64,000 nucleotides of DNA, from assembly GCF_016802725.1 (NCBI RefSeq), contig NC_052666.1:23031497-23095496 (forward strand), given 5' to 3'. The notes beneath the pieces are model-generated. The model was not told the DNA's origin, searched no databases, and worked only from the letters and a program-made list of their open reading frames with translations. How positions within the stretch are numbered: position 1 is the first letter of the stretch; the number at the start of each line of letters is the position of its first letter. Shown in pieces: positions 63,402 to 64,000 of the stretch. This stretch comes from Solenopsis invicta. Lineage: Eukaryota > Arthropoda > Insecta > Hymenoptera > Formicidae. The position numbers and the translations under genes were made by a program.

Positions 63402-64000
63402 ATTTCGTATTAGCACATTACCATGATGAAATTTCCATACGGAATACCATTTTGGATACAGGCGCGGCGAAATTTGTAATTCTACATATTTTATATTAAT
63501 ATGTATAGCAATTCGGTGACCGTTAATAAAGGCTAACGCTACGGGTTAAGATTCGTCTATCTATTGCACGATCGCCGCTCTTTAATTATCGAACATCGAG
63601 GCATTGAAATCGTACGAGGATAAATCACAGGAGCGCGGCTACGGTCCACGTTATTTATATCATATGATTTTTTCCGAGTTTATACATGTATGTAAAGATA
63701 TTATGTCGACACAGAATTCTACACACAGGATCACATGCACATCCATAAATACAAGTATGTGTGTAGAAATAAGAATTACGATGTGCGAATTGTGTCACGA
63801 CTTTTCTCTACACTAAATCAAATCACGTTTCTCGTTTTTCCTCAGCGGACATCGAGATAAAGATGTCTACCGCTCCGTGCGCAGAAAGAAGAGTACTGTT
63901 TAATCTCGTTGACCTCTTAATGATAAGACTTTATATACATAACCGGGGGGAGCGGCGGCGGTATAATTATCTGCTTCCGATAATGATTAAATGAAGCCCA

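Larger units (their letters stand above)
58660..64000. other. Right-hand intergenic region, no supported gene
   Basis: AT-rich to 60.4 kb, then alternating with GC-richer blocks at 60.4-60.7 and 61.8-63.2 kb. Frames such as 58905-59087, 60430-60729, 62072-62263 and 62858-63228 lack recognisable motifs; the last is T/C-rich low complexity. Microsatellites: (TA)n 60795-60818, (GA)n 61607-61627 and 62573-62602. A perfect 10-bp hairpin lies at 63377-63401. GC-rich blocks may be regulatory. Confidence 0.5.

Overview
The window looks like a gene-sparse, AT-rich stretch of insect nuclear DNA, most likely hymenopteran and plausibly ant. Reasons: spliced genes with GT-AG introns, a mauritiana-type mariner, many short palindromic DNA elements (MITEs), GA/CT/TA microsatellites, and two tandem cytochrome P450s. 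No tRNA, rRNA, CRISPR or prokaryotic structure was found. Everything was read by eye; exon borders come from splice consensus, reading phase and comparison between paralogues.

Region 1 (1-20 kb, + strand) holds two tandem CYP4-type P450 genes with the same 11-exon layout and matching intron phases. Copy A (1-6420) is cut by the left edge. Copy B (about 13906-19905) is complete except for its unresolved start. Both keep ExxR, PERF and the heme-Cys loop with open frames. In both, the I-helix acid is Ser and the C-helix Trp is His. The pair also dates insertions, because each copy gives the empty site for the other: a mariner and a hAT-like MITE sit in introns of copy A, and a piggyBac-like element sits in an intron of copy B. 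The spacer (6.4-13.9 kb) is largely foldback repeats.

Region 2 (20-37 kb) has no gene I can support. It holds MITEs, an internally deleted second mariner (33.7-34.4 kb), a 1.07-kb element with long terminal inverted repeats (35.67-36.74 kb), microsatellites and several GC-richer islands.

Region 3 (37.4-47.0 kb, - strand) holds one large gene of nine exons, about 1763 codons, recognisable as SPAG17/PF6, a ciliary central-pair protein. A polyadenylation signal lies just after its stop. Its 1.4-kb intron 7 carries a perfect 50-bp palindrome and a near-identical 108-bp inverted repeat around a TA tract.

Region 4 (47-64 kb) has no supported gene. It contains MITEs, hairpins, a divergent tandem duplication near 58.1-58.7 kb, microsatellites and GC-rich islands near 53.3-53.9 and 61.8-63.2 kb that could be promoters or enhancers of genes outside the window.

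No clear multi-gene novel system was found. The most interesting observations are the altered P450 residues, the paralogous empty sites, the palindrome made across the copy B stop codon, the hairpin-rich piggyBac-like element and the shortened SPAG17.
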